A stretch of 64,000 nucleotides of DNA from Pseudoscleropodium purum. Taxonomy: Eukaryota; Streptophyta; Bryopsida; Hypnales; Brachytheciaceae. Made by a program: the position numbers and the translations under genes. The DNA lies in assembly GCA_963969395.1 (NCBI GenBank), contig OZ017797.1:41416001-41480000 (forward strand). Reading direction: 5' to 3'. Within the stretch, counting starts at the first letter, position 1. The number at the start of each line of letters is the position of its first letter. This document shows positions 51,584 to 62,552 of this stretch, piece after piece. The notes beneath the pieces were generated by a model that did no database searches, had not been told where the DNA came from, and saw nothing but the letters and a program-made list of their open reading frames with translations.

Positions 51584-54500
51584 TGTCGTACGTGCAATCT
51601 AAATATAGGTATCTTTACACACAAAAACATAGTAAGATGACACAAATTATCATCCTAGGGAATTCCAGATGTTCTTCCAAACTTCAATATCCGGATGATC
51701 GTTTTCTCGTCTTCCGACTACTCTCTTCTATTCTTTTTCTAGAAACAACTACTATCCGGATTCTAATCTAGATTTGGTATCACCCGATTTCCGATTATGG
51801 CTCTCAATATACTAGTTTTTAATTCCTCTGTTTTACCATTTGAGGGTTCGCTCTTGATCTTTCGAGAGGTAGGGACTTCACCACTCTTGTCTATTTACTA
51901 CACAGACAAAAACAAACAAACACTCAAGTAATCAAGGTGTTATAGCAGAGAAGGTAGATCCAGATCCTCACAACATTCCGGATGGCCGATCCGGAATGTA
52001 GGTCACTTAGAACTATGTTCACTCCTCCTTACTACAACAATAGATTTCAAGCATCTGAAACTAATAAGAGGGGTAATCTTTCTAAGTGTAAGACGGATTT
52101 CAAGGTTGGTAGACCTTCTGGTAAGTGGGAGTTTCTTCTGACGGTTGCTAATCTCCGCACATAATCGTTTCCAATTCCGGATCTGCACTCACACCATTCT
52201 TCATTAAAAACCGGATTACCGTTTTGGTAGTTCAAAGGCACCACGCGCAGCTCCTTCATCTTGTATCTATCATCATTACAATAGTACTCCCTCAATCTAA
52301 TCAAGTTATCTAAAATCCAGATTCCTCCTCACTTGTCCTTCTCATATCTCAACACTCCAAGCAACAAACAAACACAATTCGGATATACGGTTGGAGCCAA
52401 AATGTTTACCAAATTAAAGAAGGGAATGAAATACAACAAAAATAAACACTAGGATGGAATGGGAGGGAAAAAAACTTGCCTACCCTTAAAAACCAAAACC
52501 AAAATCAAAGTCTACGCCTAAAAAGCCAAAAAGGCACTCCGGAAGTTAGGGCAACCAACTAGTAAACAACCCGGGATATCCGGAACATTCACAGCCCAAC
52601 TATCCTTACAAATCTAGAATTTCTAGAACAATCCAGAACCCGAGCCTATGCTTGGAAATCTTGTTGCAAAATGAAAATCCTACCTAACTACCTGTTATCT
52701 ATCTACTCAACCGTGCCTTTTTTGAGTTGCTACTACTTTGACTGCCCAAAGTCTTCATTGAAGCTTTCTTTGCTAATGACTAACTATGAGGCTTCCATTA
52801 AACCTTTGGAGGTGAGTCTTCAGATTCCGTCTCTTCCTTGGATCCGGACTTCAAGACCTCCTCTTTTGACTCTTCTATCTTCTGAATCTCCGGATCGTTG
52901 GCTTGCAGTGACTCACTTAGTTCAATTTCAGCACGATCCCGTTTAGGTGTCGACTACTGCATATGCGAAAAATCTTGCGAATGAGATTCGGTTGGATTCG
53001 TCATTACTCCAATCCATGCTTTGAGGTTGACGTGAATAGCCAATCCGGATATCATGAATTTTTTGGTCGTGATTTTCTTAGGTAGTAGGAAAATTTGGAT
53101 GGAAACTCCTTGTTCTAATGGAATGGGGTTTTCACTTGCCCCCTTTTTCCGGCTCAGGTACCACTAGTCCTAATGGAGTCTGTGCTTGACTGCTTGATAG
53201 ACCCACAACTAGAGTGAAGATAGACTTCAGTCCCTTTGATTGTAGTTGAATCGGACTACTAGAAGCCTACTAGATCGAAGTCTATTGAATCGGAGTATTC
53301 CAGAATATGCTCTTAGGGACTTCCGAAAACCCTTCTAAGTCAATGGCTTGTTCTAGATCTAGGTATCCCAGCAGCTTGCATATGTCCTTCAAAACAATCC
53401 CCATCCGGACTTCGAAGTTGACCAAAATCTTTACCATCCTTGATCTGGTCATGTGTCCTTTCTTCTTCAATTAGGTGATGTAGAAGTCAACTTGAATCAT
53501 CATATGCTCTGGAACCATGACGAGTTCCTTGAGGTTGTGGATGAGTCAAAGAGCCTCCGTCTTTTTCCGTCTTGCCGCATTCAGCTCCCCCTCCATCTAT
53601 TGTAGTTGGGATTTAAAGCTATCTTTTTCCTCCTTCAACTTCCGGATTTGTTCTTCTTTTTGTCAGAATTCTTCTGAATCCAGACGTTTCTGGATCTCCT
53701 CCAAAATCTGGTCCGAATCTACCTTGAATTCGCCCATGACAAGGAGCACGTGATCCTCTAGGTCGCCATACATGTATTTGGCTTGTTGCATCTACTGGAT
53801 TCCGGCTTAAAAAAACTCTAGCTCTTAGGGATGTTTCGGATCTGGAATCGGTGCCTTCCGTTCTGGTGTAAGCGCCTTTCCTCGTGCAGTTGGATTTGTG
53901 GACTTTCTTTATTTTTGGTCCATTTCTTCTTCTTCCTCTTTTGGTTGCTCTTCTTCTTCAAATTCCTTCTCTACTTCCTCTAACTCATTTGTGAAGCCGT
54001 ACTTTAGGATTTTGACCGGTGTTGTACTGAATCGTTTCCTTTGTACTCAAAACCTCCTTGTAGTGATAGAAGTGGAACAAATACAAGGTGATAGGGTTGT
54101 ATTTTGCCCAGACCACGTGATTTGCCAGTTTGCCCACTATTCCTTCAATCATTCCCCCAATGGATAATCCAGTCCTCTAAAGCCTTGAAAATGGTGTTAG
54201 CCATTGTACTGTAACCCGGGTAGGTTTTTCTAGATACAAGATCGGAATTAGAAAGTTCAATACTTGTCTATGTCTCTCATTCTTACAATCACTAATGACA
54301 AAACCCTCTTTTGAGTGGGCCTGACTCCGGAACTTTTTGGCTACATACTTATCCTCTCTTCCAACTAGTCCGAGTTCATTCTTTTTAAACAAATAGACAT
54401 CCACCCAGATGTCTTTTGTCCAAGCTACGGGTCGACCTCTCACTATCAACTAGTACTGGTTCAAAACCCTGTAAATGAATTTCTAGATCATCTCCTTGTT

Positions 54501-55132
54501 TTTCATGCTTCACGGCCTATCTAACAATCCAACACACTTGATACAAATGAAGTCTTCCTCTAACTGTACTCGGTAAGCTAGATCAAAAGGGATAACAGGA
54601 CAAACCATCCGGTCTACAACCTTAGATTTTTGTGCAATTGGATCGGCAGCTGCCGCCATGAATCACCGACAACCGATAACCTAATCTGGTACAAAAGATA
54701 TTGGTTTTTCCATCTTCTTTCTATCTTGGTTGCTAACTCACCACTCTTTCTCTTAGCTATACGTTTTATAAAGTTCAGCAAGCAGAAAGGGAGAAAAAGA
54801 GAAGTGGCGGTAGGTTTAAGTACCTGACACGCGGTTGACAGTTCCTGGTGGAGAACAGGTAGAAGACCATTCCCTTAACAGTGTCTTAGTTTCCTAGACC
54901 GGAAGTCTAGAACGTAGGTTTTAAGAATTCGGTACTTTTCCAAATCTTGGATCCGTATTGGATTTGTTTCCGTAACATTACGAACGGTTTTAGTAATCCG
55001 AAAACTGACTATTTCTATTATAGTCATAGTATAAAGAAAATTTCTATGAATTACCAAAAGAAATAAAAATTGCAAGTCTATCTAATCTTATTCTAGACTA
55101 ATTTCATCTGGTTTGAGTTTTTGTGCTCCCCA
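51584..55132 (-). mobile_element. 3.55-kb repeat family, copy C (full length, best preserved)
   Basis: 3549 bp from TGGGGAGCACAAAAACTC (5' end at 55132) to TGCACGTACGACA (3' end at 51584), without a nested MITE. The ORF starts near 54660 with ATG GCG GCA. It then reads VVDRMVCPVIPFD, EEDFICIKCVGL, VRGRPVAWTKDIWVDVYLFK and NFLIPILYLEKP with only a few stops (54449-54177 is open). The coiled-coil and acidic C-terminal regions (53.8-52.7 kb) are more decayed. No polymerase, integrase or transposase domain is present. It is the best copy for rebuilding a family consensus; the function is unknown. Confidence 0.7.
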
Positions 55133-57351
55133 ATAAGATGACACAAAATATCATCCTAAGGGATTCTAGTGATGTTCTCCTAAACTTTAGTATTCAGATT
55201 GTCTCTTGTTCTTCTTCCAACTACTTTCTTCCTCTCTCTTTTGGATTCAACTATTATCCAGATTCCAATCCGGATCTGGCCTCTTCCAGTTTTCGGTTAT
55301 GTTTCCTCAATGTACTGGTTTTCTATTCCTTTGTTTTACCATCAGAGGGTCCACTATTGATCTTTGGAGGGGTAGGGACTTCACCACTTTAGTTTCTTTC
55401 ACTTTCTAGTCCTACTAAAATACACAAATACCCAAACAACTCAAGGTATTGTAGTAGAGAAGAAAGATCCATATCTTCATTGCTTTCCAGATGGCTTATT
55501 CGGCAAGCAAGTCACTTAGGACTATGCTCACTTCCTTCCACTACGACGACAAATCACAAGTATCCAGAACTAACAGGGGCTAGTTTTTGTAATTGTTAGA
55601 TGGATCCTAAGGTTGGTAGACCTTTCGGTGAGTAGGGATTTCCATTGGCAATTTCTAATCTTCGCATAGAATTTAGACAAATTCTAAAACTGCTTTCACA
55701 CCACTCTTTGGCTTAACCGGATTACCGTTCCAGTAGTTCAAAGGTACTATACACAAGTCCTCACTTACACATCCACTATACACTATACACTATACACAAG
55801 TCTTCACTTACACATCTCGACTCTAGTGTTGTACTGGATTGTCTTCTGACCACTCAAGACCTCCTTGTAATGGTAGAATAGATACAGGGTGATACGCCTG
55901 TGTTTTGCTCTAGTCATGTGATCAGTTAGTTTGGCTACCACGCCCTGAATCACTCTTTTCCAATTAGGGTTGACGAATCTCTACATCCGCCTGAAAAAGG
56001 CGTCCGTAACCCGGACGTCCATCCGCATGGACGTAGTGTCCTTTCCGCCGTTGGAAAGCGGACGTCTCAGCCGCGGCGGACGGGCGGGGCGGACGAGATG
56101 GGCGGACGGGATGGGCGGACGAGCGGGGCAGACGGGCGACGGCGGGACGGTTGGAATAGGACGGTCGGGGAAGTGGACGGGGGAGATGGTCAGCGGTCGG
56201 AGCAGTCAAGCGGTCGAGGCGAACGGTGACGTCGGGCGTGGCGGACGCTGCGTTCGCTAGACTTGCGAATGTCAGCGGACGCTGTAGACACAGCATCCAC
56301 ATCCGGACGTCTACGGTCGGACGTCCCGGACGTTCGACCGTCCTATCAACCCTGTTTCCAATGTACAATTTGATTCTCTAAGGCTCCAAAGATGGTATTA
56401 GCCACCGTGACTATAATCCGGATAGGCTTTTCTAGATATAGAATTGGAATGAAGAATTCCAATATCCATCTATGCTTCTCATTTTCGCAATCACTAATGG
56501 CAAAATCCTTCACATGAGCCTGGCTCCGGATCTTTCCAGTCACATACTTATTTGACTTGGAGGAATGGAGGCTAATCCAAGTCCATTCTTTTTGAACGAA
56601 TACGCATTTGTCCAAATGTCCTCCGTCCAAGCTACAAGTCAACCCTTCACCATCAACTCATACTAGTTCAGAGCCCTATAAATGAGCTCCTAGATCATTT
56701 CCTTGTTCTTCATACTCCATGGTCAATTTAACAATGTGACGCACCTAATATACATGAGGTCTTCTTCTAGCTGCACTTGGTTTGCCAAATCGGAAGGAAT
56801 GACCAAACAAACCATTCGGGTTGCTACTATGGATTTACATGGAGGCGGATCGCCAACCACCACCATGAGTCACCGACACCCAAAAACCTAATCCGGTGCA
56901 AATGGCACCGGCTTCTCCTTTCTCTCCTTAACACGATCACTAGCTCACCATTCTTTCATTCAACTATGTGCGCAAAAGACTTCAGAAAATGGAGAGGAAG
57001 AAGAATGGAGTGGCGATGGATTTAAGTACCCGACGTGCAACTAACAATTCCTAATGGAGAATGGAAAGAAGACCATTCTCCCACAACGGTACCCTAGTTT
57101 TTTAGACTGGAACCTTAGGCCGTAAGTTCCTAAGTTCCTTACATCTAGAACTTTTTTGGATTCCAGATCCGTTTTAGATCTGGTTACGTAACATCTAGAA
57201 TGGTTCTAGCATTTCCAAAAACTGACTATTCTGAAAATAGTCCTAATAGAGCTGGAATTCCTATGGATTACCAAAAAAATTTAAAAATTTAAAGTCTACC
57301 TAACCCTATTCTAGACTAATTCTATTTAGTTGGAGTTTCTATGCTCTCACA
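55133..57351 (-). mobile_element. 3.55-kb repeat family, copy D (internally deleted, holds hAT MITE 3)
   Basis: The 5' end TGTGAGAGCATAGAAACTCC lies at 57351; the 3' end abuts the 5' end of copy C and lacks the last 50 bp or so. The middle of the ORF and the coiled-coil region are missing, with the break near 55750-55830 next to a short tandem of CACTATACA units. The N-terminal half is readable, for example SQAHVKDFAISDCENEKHR and ALENQIVHWK. Without the MITE it is about 1.8 kb. Confidence 0.6.
55965..56354 (-). mobile_element. GC-rich hAT-type MITE 3
   Basis: The 390-bp insert starts TAGGGTTGACGAATCTC and ends ATCAACCCTG, flanked by a perfect 8-bp duplication, TTTCCAAT (55957-55964 and 56355-56362). 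It is inverted relative to MITEs 1 and 2, as is its host. The interior is G-rich (GGGCGGACG units) with the family block GCGTCCGCTGACATTCGC on the minus strand. Confidence 0.9.
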
Positions 57352-57391
57352 TATCTATATCTATATATATGTGTGTGTATGTGTATGTGCA
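57352..57391 (+). repeat. TATC/TATG/TG microsatellite
   Basis: A compound run of TATCTATA, TATATATG and GTGTGTATG units immediately right of the 5' end of copy D. Confidence 0.85.
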
Positions 57392-59659
57392 TTTGTGTCT
57401 AAGTATAGGGTGAATGCAAGAAAGGCTAATTGGTTTTGTTGCATTATCTATAGTACTTACAATTTTTCAAGAGGACTTTACAATAAAAAGAATTTTAAAG
57501 TGAAAAATACCTTCAATGTATACACCTTTAAGAATAAGGTACCGAAGGAAAAGTATAGAAAAATTCTCTAAGTAGGGTTGTTGCAAGAAATACTTGTTCT
57601 ATTTCTTGTCTACTTGGTTTTGGATGTGGTTTTTGGCTTGTAACCTTTGTATCATATGTTTGTTTTCTATGAAATTTGAAGGAAAGGCACATGTATTAGT
57701 TTTAGATATTTTCTAATTTTTTTTCAATTTTTGAATATTTTTTTTGATCTTGTTGAACTATTTTTTTAACTTCCCCCAATTGGATGTCTACCTTGGCCAT
57801 TTTTAGGGACTTATGTACTATTTTCAATCCAAAAATATGAATTTGAAAATCAAAATTGGAATACAAGGAGTTAATGTGAACCAACCCATGATAGGCAAAC
57901 TCCCTAATACAGACATCTATCAAACAACCCATTATAGTTTTCTATCAATCTATATTAGGTTTTTTCTAATTAATGTAAAGAAGACTTCATTAGGTAGGTT
58001 AATGACTAAAATCAATTTTTTGTGTGATGGTGATGGAGATGTTAGAGACAATTTTAGTAGACCTTTCTAGTGTAATTCCTTACATGAACTACTTTTTTTT
58101 TATTCCTATATGTCATGTCCATGTTAGAAAATATTATAACTACAAAAGGTGGTTTGATGACCACCATGGGTATAGTTATTGATGACTTTGGAGGTAGTTT
58201 AGAGACTATTTTGAGCCATTTGACCAGTTCACTTCAAAAATTTGTAACAAATTCATACTTTGTTAAAAAAAAATTTCAATTGCTCTCTCCTTTTCTCATG
58301 TTTGCTTGTATATGAAAAAAAAATTAAAAGTTTTCAAATATGTCAACAAGGCAAATCACTCAATCTGCTTGTCATAGGTTGGTTTACCTTATACTAAAGT
58401 TACACAAACATACAAGAGATTTTTGAAAAATTGCAAATTGTCCACCTTGCACATTTGTTCAAAGTATACTATCTAGTTACATGTGTAGAAAACACAGTTT
58501 TTATTTGCCAAAGATGAAAAATGGTTGATAAGGAGCATATTCAAGTTAGAAAAAATGGCCTTTTCTCTATGAATTATTTGAGTTTTTACTATTTTCTAAA
58601 ATTCAATTTAAAACGTATCTATTCTCTTGCATTTTTCTAGGCTTCTTTTGTTGTACATAACTTTTAGAGATAAAATTTTTAAGGCTTGAATTTTCACACA
58701 TATACTGTTTTTAATGCTTTACAAATTATCTATATTTTAATTTATTAAAAAAATTTATTCCAAAAGTCATAGTACTCTAGTATTAAGGCCATTTTGGCTA
58801 AAGAAACAACATGTTTTTTTTGCAACTACTCATTAGAAGAACTAAAAAAGTGCAAAATCTCATGAATAGAGGTACTTTGACATTTTAATTTGAAAAAAAT
58901 TGGGAATTTTTTTTTTCAAGGAAACTAAAAATTAGAATCTAAATAATTAAATTAATTAAATTTCAACAATGATAATAGTCTAACTCACCTTAGTTAGTAA
59001 GTATTAATTTTTCATTCATTGCAATATGTTTGTTTGTTTTGACATTTGTTTTTGTTTGGAAAGACTTCATGGTAAAGAGATTTCACCAAAAGAATGATCT
59101 TGAAACCATTTTTAATATTCAAGATTGTGCGAGAAAAGAGCCCTATTTGCATGAATTTAGAGGATATAAAATAATATTTTTTTTAAATTCTTTTTGGTGG
59201 GCACATACCCCTCTAGTGTGGAAATAGACCATATAAATTTCAATTCTAGATCATTCATTTTGGATAGTTTCTAATACTAAAATCCTTTAAACCACAAAAG
59301 TGACAAATTAGCAAAATTGAAATTGAAATATAAAATGATTTTTAAAAATTTCTAAAAGCCACGGTCAAAATAAAAGTACAAATTATTTTTTAATTTTCTA
59401 AATTAATCCTAAATCCTAAATGCATAATTTTCACACCATAGGTTTTAATGCCACGAAATAAAGCCTATACATCCCTCATCATCAAACACTTTCCAACAGT
59501 ATCAAGAACGCAATCAAGAGACATACAATCCAGAACATTTCATTGTAACAAACAAAACAAAACAAAACAATTGCCTAATTTAAGATATAGATGGATAGTG
59601 AGAAGCCAACAAGTTTAAGTTCATTACTTCAATGCTTATAATCTAGCTTCAGAAAAGCT
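57392..59659. other. AT-rich intergenic stretch, no gene recognised
   Basis: Long A and T runs. Open frames near 57813-58070 and 58115-58315 have biased composition and no family motif. Parts of 58.3-58.8 kb may be another diverged copy of the AT-rich repeats seen at 9-20 kb. Confidence 0.35.
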
Positions 59660-60010
59660 TCAAAATTGTCACACCCCTATCTCCTTTGAGTGCCCAAAGT
59701 GCCTTAGTGAGCAAGAGGACCTTGGTGGTGACTCCCCAAGCCTTACAATAGTCTAAGAAGGGAAGAATGAGAGACTCTTAAGCAAATAGGGTGCAATAGC
59801 ACCCTGCTTTTGAAAAAGATGATAAAGTGTCATACATTTTTGGAAAGTTCTTAAGGAGACGCACCTAACCATTTCAAAAATGTGTGATTTGGATTAGGGG
59901 GTCAAAAATTATAGTTGCTCAAAGTTGGAGGTGTCCTAGTGATGTCGGAACACTTATGAATTCCAAGGTGGTTGCTTTTAGGGAATACTTCTTGGAATGA
60001 GGTATATAAC
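59660..60010 (+). repeat. LTR-like repeat, inverted partner of 29290-29660
   Basis: It starts TGTCACACCCCTATCTCC and follows the same motif order as the reverse complement of 29290-29660, ending near TACTTCTTGGAATGA. The start resembles plant Gypsy LTRs. No internal retrotransposon domains lie next to it. Confidence 0.45.
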
Positions 60011-60497
60011 ATAGATTATACAATTTTTTTTGGGTTGGAAGAAAAATATAAAAAGAAAAAGATTTTTATTCTATGTCTACACCATAGATTTGGAAGCATT
60101 CCACTTTGATTGTTATAAAATTCTTTTTTTCCTATGAAAGAAATTTTTTCATAAAATCTGATTTGTAGATTACAATTTTATCTTTGATTATTTTGCCTTA
60201 ATTTTTTAGGCAAACACTTTCATTAATGTGAATTTCCTCTTCAATTTCACACCACACTTTTTTGGGTGGTAACACATTGGTAGAGTTTCGTAGATAAATT
60301 GATATTTTTTTCCACCCCATTCCTTTTAAAGTAAGAGACTTAGGCAAGTTTTGTTTTGTGAGACATTGACACTATAATTTTTTATTTTATTTTCACACCC
60401 ATGTCACTATGTGGTCATATTCTTTTGATTGGAGATCAAATTGAATTTTCATTTTTAGACCTTCTTTTTATGGGTCAAATGCTTTGATGTGCAAATA

Positions 60498-60612
60498 ATA
60501 TGTTAGTATTTTTTTTTTCTTTTGAAGCACAATTTCATTGGTGTAAATTTTTTGTCCTCTTTTCACACTCGATTTCTCGACGAATCTTATTGTACATTAA
60601 ATTCCCGTATCT
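60498..60612 (+). repeat. direct repeat left of the SRA fragment
   Basis: It shares with 60996-61115 the order TTAGTATTTTTT, CTTTTCTTT-like run, AAGCACAATTT, ATTGGTG, TTTTTGTCC, CACACTCGA, TTTCT.GAC and AATCTTATTGTA. The two copies bracket the SRA-domain fragment. Confidence 0.7.
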
Positions 60613-60657
60613 TGTATTTAAAGTAAAAAATATGAAGGAACTAGTGGGAACTCTTGA

Positions 60658-60960
60658 AGGAGAGGAAACAATTACAAAGGTGACAAGCGGCAATTGGAGG
60701 ATCAAAAGCCCAAGAGAGGGAACACAATTGAAATCAATAGCTACAAACTTGGCAAACATGTTTGTTTGATTAGGGGCCATGATGTAGGCCTTGGATGGAA
60801 CAAAATAGATTCCTATGATGGATTGTACAAGGTGGATGGTTATGACCTTGAGATAGGACAAGATAATCACAAGATGCACACATTCAATTTGAAGAAGCTT
60901 AAAAAGCAACCTCTATTAGACACGGAAAAGTGGAAACATATCAAGAGTTTTAAAAAATGA
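60658..60960 (+). pseudogene. SRA-YDG (5-methylcytosine-binding) domain fragment
   Basis: This 100-codon open stretch follows a TGA and has no ATG at its start. It carries the SRA-YDG signatures in order: GNNYKGDKRQ (family GGND..GNKRQ), DQK.KRGN (DQKLERGN), VCLIRGHD (VRVIRG), SYDGLYKV at 60811-60834 (the YDG motif), and a K.LKKQPLL end (family RLEGQPELT). SRA domains read methylated cytosine in plant SUVH histone methyltransferases and VIM/UHRF proteins. The N-terminal third of the domain and the following pre-SET/SET or RING part are missing, so it cannot make a working protein. No close parent gene is in the window. A degraded SUVH-type gene or a fragment captured by a transposon are both possible. 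Confidence 0.75.
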
Positions 60961-60995
60961 GTATCTCAAGTGTCTTAGATGTTGCATGAAGAGAG

Positions 60996-61115
60996 TATAT
61001 TAGTATTTTTTCTTTTCTTTTCTTTGTAAGCACAATTTTATTGGTGTTTAGTTTTTGTCCCTTCTCCACACTCGAATTTCTTGACAAATCTTATTGTATA
61101 TTAAATCCCTACATC
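60996..61115 (+). repeat. direct repeat right of the SRA fragment
   Basis: Second copy of the repeat at 60498-60612, about 500 bp downstream and in the same orientation. Confidence 0.7.
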
Positions 61116-61214
61116 CTCCTTCACATTTTATCATTTTAAATACAAAGTTCAAAAACAAGGTCTAAAGCATACAATAAACCAAACAAAATATATATTTAGT
61201 ATCCAAAAATTCCT

Positions 61215-61847
61215 CAATCAATACAAATTTAAAAATAACCAACAATTCAAAATGTATTTTCAATTTAATATTTATTGCCATACATTGTTGGTTTAGAATT
61301 TATGATATACTATATAGTATGCACAATTGCACATGTAATTACCTCTTCAACTCTATATTCTTCAACTAATTCTAAAGTTCTATATAGCATATTGAATTAC
61401 TACTCTACTAATATAAATGGCGGAAATGTTCATTCAATACAGGCTAATTGTATAAATCACAAAATCATTGCATTACATCGGTGAAACCATCGCGGTGATT
61501 TGAGGTAAAGGAGGTCTAGGTATTGGTGAAATACAATTCTGAATGTCTCAAATGTAAAATTGCTCATATTAGGCCTCAACATGCATTACTTGTTGATCTT
61601 TTGAGCAATTTTACCGACCCCATACTCTTTTGATGCGTGTGAATAATTTGGAATGATTTCCACATCTACATCTTTTGTATGCAAATATGCAATATTTGAA
61701 TCCACTCACCATCTCTTTTGCAAGGCCTCGATCCATCTCACTTGCTGATGTGAATGTATATAAAGATTTGATTGGTTTAGTAGCTACGGTGGTCATGTCC
61801 CAATCACAAATTTCAATGTAGATACATGATTCGTCTTCGGGAAAGTA
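61215..61847 (-). pseudogene. truncated kinase-like relic, copy 2
   Basis: It is homologous to the C-terminal third and 3' flank of the neighbouring kinase-like sequence. FPEDES, VCDWG (here ICDWD), KSLYTFTSA and EM align, then a frameshift. In the next frame RW-stop-VDS, YLHTK, VEIIPNYS and VGKIAQKI continue the homology, so TGG has become TGA and the DWG glycine is Asp. The 3' flanks also match (ATAAATGGCGGAAATG at 61412 and 62563), showing a tandem duplication. Homology stops at 61847, exactly where a 5' end of the 3.55-kb repeat begins. Confidence 0.75.
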
Positions 61848-61954
61848 TGTGGGAGCACGAAAACTCAAACCGGATAAGTTAGTCTAGAATTTGAATTAAA
61901 TAGACTTCCAAATTTCAATTTTTGGGTAACTTCTAGAGATTTACGCTACACTAC
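61848..61954 (+). mobile_element. 3.55-kb repeat family, fragment F (5' end)
   Basis: It starts TGTGGGAGCACGAAAACTC, the family 5' end, and matches about the first 107 bp of copies B and C up to CGCTACACTAC, where a GC-rich MITE is inserted. Nothing of the family follows the MITE. It directly interrupts the kinase relic and therefore marks a true 5' terminus. Confidence 0.75.
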
Positions 61955-62160
61955 CAGGGTTGACACGACGTCCGGACGTCTGGGATGTCTGGGACGTCCG
62001 GATGTGGACGTTGTGTCCGCAGTGTCCGCTGACATTTGCAATCCCCGCGGACACAGCGGCCGCCAGGACCGCCCCGTCCGCCTGTCACTACGTCCGCCCC
62101 ATCCGCTTTGACGGCCCTATTTCCCCCGACCGCCCTATCCAAACTACCCCGCGGTCACTC
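61955..62160 (+). mobile_element. GC-rich hAT-type MITE 4, right end missing
   Basis: It starts CAGGGTTGACACGACGTCC after CTACACTAC, where copy B has the uninterrupted sequence. It contains the family block GTGTCCGCAGTGTCCGCT. The characteristic right end and the second target copy are absent; similarity fades near 62160. It was truncated after insertion, together with the host fragment. Confidence 0.75.
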
Positions 62161-62552
62161 CCTTAATCTTTAAACAATTAAATGTTAAATGAAGTGCAAT
62201 GGTTCGGGATTTGTCATTAAAACAATGTCTCTTATAAGTTGAAAGATTATAAAGTTTGACCATGACTTCATGATAGTTTTAAAACTATGAAAAAATTCCA
62301 ATTCATTTTCAGAAAGCAAACTAAAAAAGTTTGTGACTTCAAATATATATATATACTATTTAAAAAATCGAGATCAACACAAATACAAACATAATCAATA
62401 TGGGCAAAATGTATTCAATTTAATATAGAATACCATACATTGTGCACATTTGGCTAATTGCACATATAATTTTTTTCAATCCAACTCTATATTTCTAAAC
62501 TAATTTTTAATGCCTATATAACCTATTCAACTACTACTTCTGCACTACCAAT
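62161..62552. other. 3' flank of kinase-like copy 1
   Basis: AT-rich. From about 62370 it is homologous to 61215-61410, the matching flank of copy 2. A short part (62225-62290) resembles 7670-7740. Confidence 0.4.

Noticed and set aside
57341..57571. 76-codon frame starting in the microsatellite
   Set aside because: Its N-terminal Tyr-Ile/Cys-Val repeats are translation of the simple repeat and the remainder matches no family.
60500..60769. 89-codon frame overlapping the SRA fragment
   Set aside because: It reads the SRA sequence in the wrong frame; the signature motifs appear only in the frame from 60658 to 60960.
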